Source: CAZYTO01 sp964650405
GTDB lineage: Bacteria > Acidobacteriota > Thermoanaerobaculia > Gp7-AA8
Direction: 5' to 3'
Assembly: GCA_964650405.1 (NCBI GenBank)
Contig: CAZYTO010000209.1
Coordinates: 1-10,301, forward strand
Length of the DNA stretch: 10,301 bases
The position numbers and the translations under genes are program-made. Every line of letters begins with the position of its first letter. Within the stretch, counting starts at the first letter, position 1. This document shows, piece after piece, positions 7,043 through 10,301 of this stretch. The notes beneath the pieces were generated by a model that was not told the origin of the DNA, made no database searches, and worked only from the letters and a program-made list of their open reading frames with translations.

Positions 7043-7870
7043 CTACGCCCCCGGCGGGAACCCGAAGCTGAGCCGCACCGCCTGATACTCCGGGTGCATC
7101 GAGCCGTCGGCCTGGCGGATCGTCAGGGGCGGCTCGATCCACGTTCGCAGGTTCGGCGGGAGGTCGGCAGCACGCTGGGCGGCGAAGAGCGAGAGCATGG
7201 GCGTCTCCCCGTCCTTGAAAACCACGTCGCGGCGGCGCACGAGCACGAGGTCGTGCTCGTCGAGCGCTTCCTCGCCCCGCGCCCGTTGCGCGTAGGGAAA
7301 GACGAACGCGAAGAGGCCGCCGGGAGCGAGGATGCGCGACGCGGCGGCAGCGTAGTCGAGCACCGTCCCCCGCACCTCGATGCGCGCCGGAACGGCCTGC
7401 GGATGTTCCGCCTCCACGGCCGTCCCCGGCGGGAAGTACGGCGGCGAGCCGGTGACGAGGTCGAACGGCGCCTGGCCCTCGAAGATCGACGGATCGCGGA
7501 GGTCGCCGTCGCGGACGGTGAATCGCGATTCCAGGCCGTTGTAGCGCACGCTCTTGCGGGCCAGGCGCGTCGAGATCGCCTGCGCCTCCACCGTGGTGAC
7601 CGTCGCCCCGGCCAGGCGCCACGCCACCACCAGGGCCACCGACCCGATCCCCGAGCCGAGGTCCGCGGCCCGGGCGGCGGCCGGCGCCCACTGCGTCCCG
7701 TACCACGCCGTGAGCACGTCGTCCGTCGAGAAGCGGTGGCCGTTGGTGTACTGGAAGATCCGGAAGTGACCGGAGATATAGTCGAGCGTCTCACCTTCAT
7801 CGGGAGTCACGCCACCCGGCGGCATCGGCCCGGGGCGGCGCCAGCCCCGGTAGTAGAGATCGTTGGACAT
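7043..7870 (-). CDS. Class I SAM-dependent N6-adenine methyltransferase, TrmN6 (YfiC)-like
   Basis: A 275-residue cytoplasmic enzyme, probably methylating N6 of an adenine in tRNA (A37 of tRNA1-Val in the characterised family member). The N-terminal block with TLDYISGHFRIFQ and GHRFSTDDVLTAWY (residues 28-57) is typical of TrmN6-like proteins. Motif I is DLGSGIGSV (70-78), which binds SAM. An acidic residue follows in VTTVEAQ (E95). The catalytic motif reads GSPPY (141-145): Ser replaces the Asn of the usual NPPY, a substitution permitted in the [DNS]PP[YF] class. The C-terminus keeps the family's HPEYQAV-type tail (259-265). I chose the ATG at 7870; upstream in-frame codons exist up to 7942, but they would run across the divergent spacer and give an atypical leader. 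No strong Shine-Dalgarno precedes 7870, so the start is the least certain part. Substrate could instead be another RNA or a protein. Confidence 0.82.
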   Translation of the reverse strand: MSNDLYYRGWRRPGPMPPGGVTPDEGETLDYISGHFRIFQYTNGHRFSTDDVLTAWYGTQWAPAAARAADLGSGIGSVALVVAWRLAGATVTTVEAQAISTRLARKSVRYNGLESRFTVRDGDLRDPSIFEGQAPFDLVTGSPPYFPPGTAVEAEHPQAVPARIEVRGTVLDYAAAASRILAPGGLFAFVFPYAQRARGEEALDEHDLVLVRRRDVVFKDGETPMLSLFAAQRAADLPPNLRTWIEPPLTIRQADGSMHPEYQAVRLSFGFPPGA

Positions 7871-7883
7871 GACTAAATCTGCG

Positions 7884-7919
7884 GAATGATGAATGATGCG
7901 CCCGCATTCATCATCATTC
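7884..7919. repeat. Imperfect inverted repeat in the divergent spacer, possible operator
   Basis: The left arm, GAATGATGAATGATGCG (7884-7900), and the right arm, CGCATTCATCATCATTC (7903-7919), pair at 14 of 17 positions around a 2-nt centre (CC). The three mismatches are together in the middle of each arm. It fills most of the 84-bp gap between the methyltransferase start (7870) and the M16 start (7955), where both promoters must lie. That position suggests a regulator-binding site or cruciform. The ATGA/TGAT repetition could also be simple low-complexity drift. Confidence 0.45.
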
Positions 7920-7944
7920 GGTACGCAATTCATCACACACATTC

Positions 7945-7950
7945 GGAGGA
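7945..7950 (+). promoter_or_regulatory. Ribosome binding site fixing the GTG start of the first M16 gene
   Basis: GGAGGA lies 4 nt before the GTG at 7955. This supports the GTG over the in-frame ATGs at 7886/7889, which would add about 23 residues ahead of the signal peptide and fall inside the inverted repeat. Confidence 0.75.
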
Positions 7951-7954
7951 ATCA

Positions 7955-9472
7955 GTGAAAGCAGCCCGGAACCTTCTTCTTCCCGGTTTGCTCCTGGCGT
8001 TCACCGTCTCGTTATCGGCGCAGGACCTCGCTTCGTTCGAGAAGCGCACCACGGTCAAAACGCTCGACAACGGCCTGACGGTCATCGTCCTGGAGCGGCC
8101 TGAAGCCCCGGTGTTCTCGTTCGCCACGCTCGTCAACGTCGGCGGCGCGCAGGACACCCCCGGCAACACCGGCCTCGCGCACATGTTCGAGCACGAGGCT
8201 TTCAAAGGCACGGACAAGATCGGAACCACCGACTACGCCGGCGAGCAGGCCGCCCTGCAGAAGGTCGAAGCGGCGTACGCCGCCTATGACCGGGCCCGCC
8301 GCGATCCCATCAACCACGACGCCGCCAAGGTGGCCGAGCTGGAGAAGGCCTGGAAGGCCTCCCTCGACGACGCCAACAAGTTCGTCGTTCCGAACGAGTT
8401 CAGCAAGATCGTGGACAAGGCCGGCGCCGTGGGCGTGAACGCCGGCACGGCCTACGACCAGACCGAGTACTTCTACTCGATGCCCTCCAACCGCTTCGAG
8501 CTGTGGGCCTATCTCGAGTCGGAGCGCTTCCTCCACCCGGTCCTGCGCGAGTTCTACAAGGAGCGCGACGTGGTCACCGAGGAGCGTCGCATGCGGACGG
8601 AGAGCAGCCCCTTCGGGCGGCTCATCGAGCAGTTCCTGGCCACCGCCTACACCGCCCATGCCTACGGGCAGCCGGTGGTCGGCTGGCCGAGCGACCTGCA
8701 GACCTTCTCCGCCACCGACGGCGCGGCCTTCTACAAGAAGTACTACGTCCCCTCCAACATGGTCATCGCCCTGGTAGGCGACCTGAAAGCGGCCGAGGTG
8801 ATGCCGGTCGTCGAGAAGTACTTCGGCCGCATCCCCAAAGGAACGCCGCCCGAGCCGCTGCGGACCGTCGAGCCGAAGCAGACCTCCGAGCGCACGGTCG
8901 TCCTCCGCGAGCAGTCCCAGCCGATCTACATGGAGGGGTATCACCGCGGCTCCGACACCGACCCGGACGACGCCGTCTACGACGTCATCGAGCTCCTCCT
9001 GTCGCAGGGCCGCACCTCGCGCCTCTACCGCTCGCTCGTGCGCGACCAGAAGATCGCCATCCAGGCCAGCGGCTTCAGCGGCTTCCCCGGCTCCAAGTAC
9101 CCCAGCCTCTTCCTCTTCTTCGCCATCCCCACGGCCGGCCATACCGCGGCTGACATCGCCGGTCCGTTGCATGAACAGATCGACCGGCTGAAGAACGAGG
9201 ACGTCACGCCCGAGGAGCTGCAGTCCATCCGCACCCGGGCCAAGGCCGAGCTCCTGCGCCAGCTCGACAGCAACGCCGGCCTGGCCTCCGACCTGGCCGA
9301 GTACCAGACACGTTACGGCGACTGGCGCCAGCTCTTCCGCCAGATTGAACGCCTGGACAAGGTCACGGCCGCCGACATCCGCCGGGTGGCGAACGCGACG
9401 TTCACCTCCTCCAACCGCACCACCGGCATGCTCGAGAAGGCCGCGCCCGCGGCCAAGGGAGGTGCGAAATGA
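7955..9472 (+). CDS. Exported M16 family zinc metallopeptidase, catalytic subunit
   Basis: A 505-residue peptidase expected to act in the periplasm on peptides or unfolded segments. The GTG start gives a signal peptide (KAARNLLLPGLLLAFTVSLSA, cleaved near residue 22). The zinc-binding HxxEH is H76-M-F-E79-H80 within GLAHMFEHEAFKG. The third ligand is probably E210 in ERDVVTEERRM, which aligns with the ERDVxxxE segment of M16 proteins. The gap from H80 to E210 is about 129 residues instead of the usual 74-76, because of a charged, helical insertion around residues 97-150 (rich in Ala, Lys, Glu and Asp). The second M16 domain carries the GRTSRLYRSLV segment typical of the C-terminal half. The stop overlaps the next gene's ATG (ATGA at 9469-9472), implying translational coupling with the inactive partner. 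Family call is firm; substrate unknown. Confidence 0.93.
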   Translation: MKAARNLLLPGLLLAFTVSLSAQDLASFEKRTTVKTLDNGLTVIVLERPEAPVFSFATLVNVGGAQDTPGNTGLAHMFEHEAFKGTDKIGTTDYAGEQAALQKVEAAYAAYDRARRDPINHDAAKVAELEKAWKASLDDANKFVVPNEFSKIVDKAGAVGVNAGTAYDQTEYFYSMPSNRFELWAYLESERFLHPVLREFYKERDVVTEERRMRTESSPFGRLIEQFLATAYTAHAYGQPVVGWPSDLQTFSATDGAAFYKKYYVPSNMVIALVGDLKAAEVMPVVEKYFGRIPKGTPPEPLRTVEPKQTSERTVVLREQSQPIYMEGYHRGSDTDPDDAVYDVIELLLSQGRTSRLYRSLVRDQKIAIQASGFSGFPGSKYPSLFLFFAIPTAGHTAADIAGPLHEQIDRLKNEDVTPEELQSIRTRAKAELLRQLDSNAGLASDLAEYQTRYGDWRQLFRQIERLDKVTAADIRRVANATFTSSNRTTGMLEKAAPAAKGGAK

Positions 9473-10301
9473 AATCGCTCCGCATCTGCGCCGTGGCCAT
9501 CGCCGGCGCGCTCGCATCCCTGGGCGCCTTCGCTCAGGCCAAGGACTATCACGACATCCAGACGCCCCCGCTCCACCAGATCAAGGTCGAGCAGCCCAAG
9601 CGCATCCAACTCGCCAACGGCATGGTCATCTTCCTCATGGAAGACCATGAGCTGCCCCTCATCAGCGGCAACGCCCGCATCCGCGGCGGCGGACGGGACC
9701 TCCCCGCCGACAAGGCCGGCATGGCCAACATCTACGGCCAGACCTGGCGCACGGGCGGCACGGAGAAGCAGACCGGCGACCAGCTCGACGACTTCCTCGA
9801 GGCCCGCGCCGCGCGCGTGGAGACCGGCGCCGGCGAAGACTCGACGCGCGTGTCCTTCAACGTGCTCAAGGGCGACTTCGACGCCGTCTTCCCCATCTTC
9901 ACCGACCTGCTCGAGCATCCCGCCTTCCGGCAGGAGAAGCTCGACCTCGCCAAGACCCAGTCCACCAGCGGCATCTCCCGCCGCAACGACGACGCCCAGG
10001 GCATCGGCACGCGCGAGGCGGCCAAGCTCGGCTACGGCGTCAACTCGCCGTACACACGCCAGGCCGAGTACGCGACGATCAACTCCATCACCCGCGACGA
10101 TCTCCTGGCCTTCCACAAGCACTACGTCTACCCGAACAACATCATCCTCGGCGTGGAAGGCGACTTCGACTCCGCGGTCATGGAGAAGAAGCTGCGCGCC
10201 GCCTTCGAGTCGTGGCCGAAGGGCCCCGTCGCTCCGAAAGCCGCCCCGACGGACGTCCATCCGGCCAAGCCCGGGCTCTACGCCATTTCCAAGGACGACA
10301 T
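9469..10301 (+). CDS. Exported M16 family protein lacking the zinc motif, partner subunit (3' partial)
   Basis: The first 277 codons of an M16-fold protein that runs off the right edge. The ATG at 9469 overlaps the previous stop and has GGGAGGT (9457-9463) five bases upstream. A signal peptide (MKSLRICAVAIAGALASLGA plus FA, cut near residue 22) predicts export. The M16 N-terminal domain is recognisable: RIQLANGMVIFLMEDHELPLI, then GNARIRGGGRDLPADKAGMA, and later FHKHYVYPNNIILGVEGDF. Where the partner has H76-x-x-E79-H80, this protein has N87-I-Y-G90-Q91, so it cannot bind zinc there. Inactive M16 subunits beside active ones are known from mitochondrial processing peptidase and bacterial pairs, where the inactive subunit helps hold substrate. 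It is therefore probably the regulatory half of a heterodimer. Confidence 0.92.
   Translation, partial: MKSLRICAVAIAGALASLGAFAQAKDYHDIQTPPLHQIKVEQPKRIQLANGMVIFLMEDHELPLISGNARIRGGGRDLPADKAGMANIYGQTWRTGGTEKQTGDQLDDFLEARAARVETGAGEDSTRVSFNVLKGDFDAVFPIFTDLLEHPAFRQEKLDLAKTQSTSGISRRNDDAQGIGTREAAKLGYGVNSPYTRQAEYATINSITRDDLLAFHKHYVYPNNIILGVEGDFDSAVMEKKLRAAFESWPKGPVAPKAAPTDVHPAKPGLYAISKDD

Noticed and set aside
8012..9517. A 501-codon open frame on the - strand opposite the first M16 gene
   Set aside because: Low-complexity Gly/Val/Leu/Arg composition and no motif; the opposite strand carries a clear HxxEH peptidase with signal peptide and ribosome site.
1..10301. CRISPR arrays, tRNA/rRNA genes, insertion sequences, prophage genes
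   Set aside because: No direct-repeat array, cloverleaf-like or ribosomal RNA stretch, transposase motif or phage protein was recognised.

Overview
The window is GC-rich, densely coded bacterial DNA from a Gram-negative (diderm) organism. Five of the seven main products are exported to the periplasm, outer membrane or beyond. The gene mix is an MtrC/MtrA/MtrB-type porin-cytochrome locus, a paired active and inactive M16 peptidase, and a secreted Ig-like protein. This fits a metal-reducing or electron-exporting environmental lineage such as Acidobacteriota, but that assignment is an inference from gene content and GC only.

Left block (1-4897, + strand): three tightly spaced genes. The first is an OmcA/MtrC-family surface cytochrome with ten CXXCH motifs, cut by the left edge. 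The second is a DmsE/MtrA-family periplasmic cytochrome with ten CXXCH motifs. The third is an MtrB/PioB-type outer-membrane beta-barrel. Gaps of 18 and 14 nt suggest one transcript, and the order C-A-B is that of Shewanella mtrCAB. Together they would make a transmembrane electron conduit: MtrA-like wire inside the MtrB-like pore, handing electrons to the MtrC-like protein outside. The block ends at a strong hairpin shared with a convergent gene.

Middle block (4983-7042, - strand): a secreted 575-residue protein with an N-terminal Rossmann/amidotransferase-like domain, an Ig-like domain and two tandem Cys-rich beta domains. Upstream of it, a stretch that looks non-coding holds a short antitoxin-like gene (begins MWEDPIVEE) that appears broken by a single-nucleotide frameshift. 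This block is visibly less GC-rich than its flanks.

Right block (7043-10301): a TrmN6-like adenine-N6 methyltransferase on the - strand is divergent from two + strand M16 peptidase genes. The 84-bp divergent spacer carries an imperfect 17-nt inverted repeat. The first M16 protein has an intact zinc-binding HxxEH. The second lacks it, overlaps the first by ATGA, and runs off the right edge. They are probably a catalytic/non-catalytic heterodimer in the periplasm.
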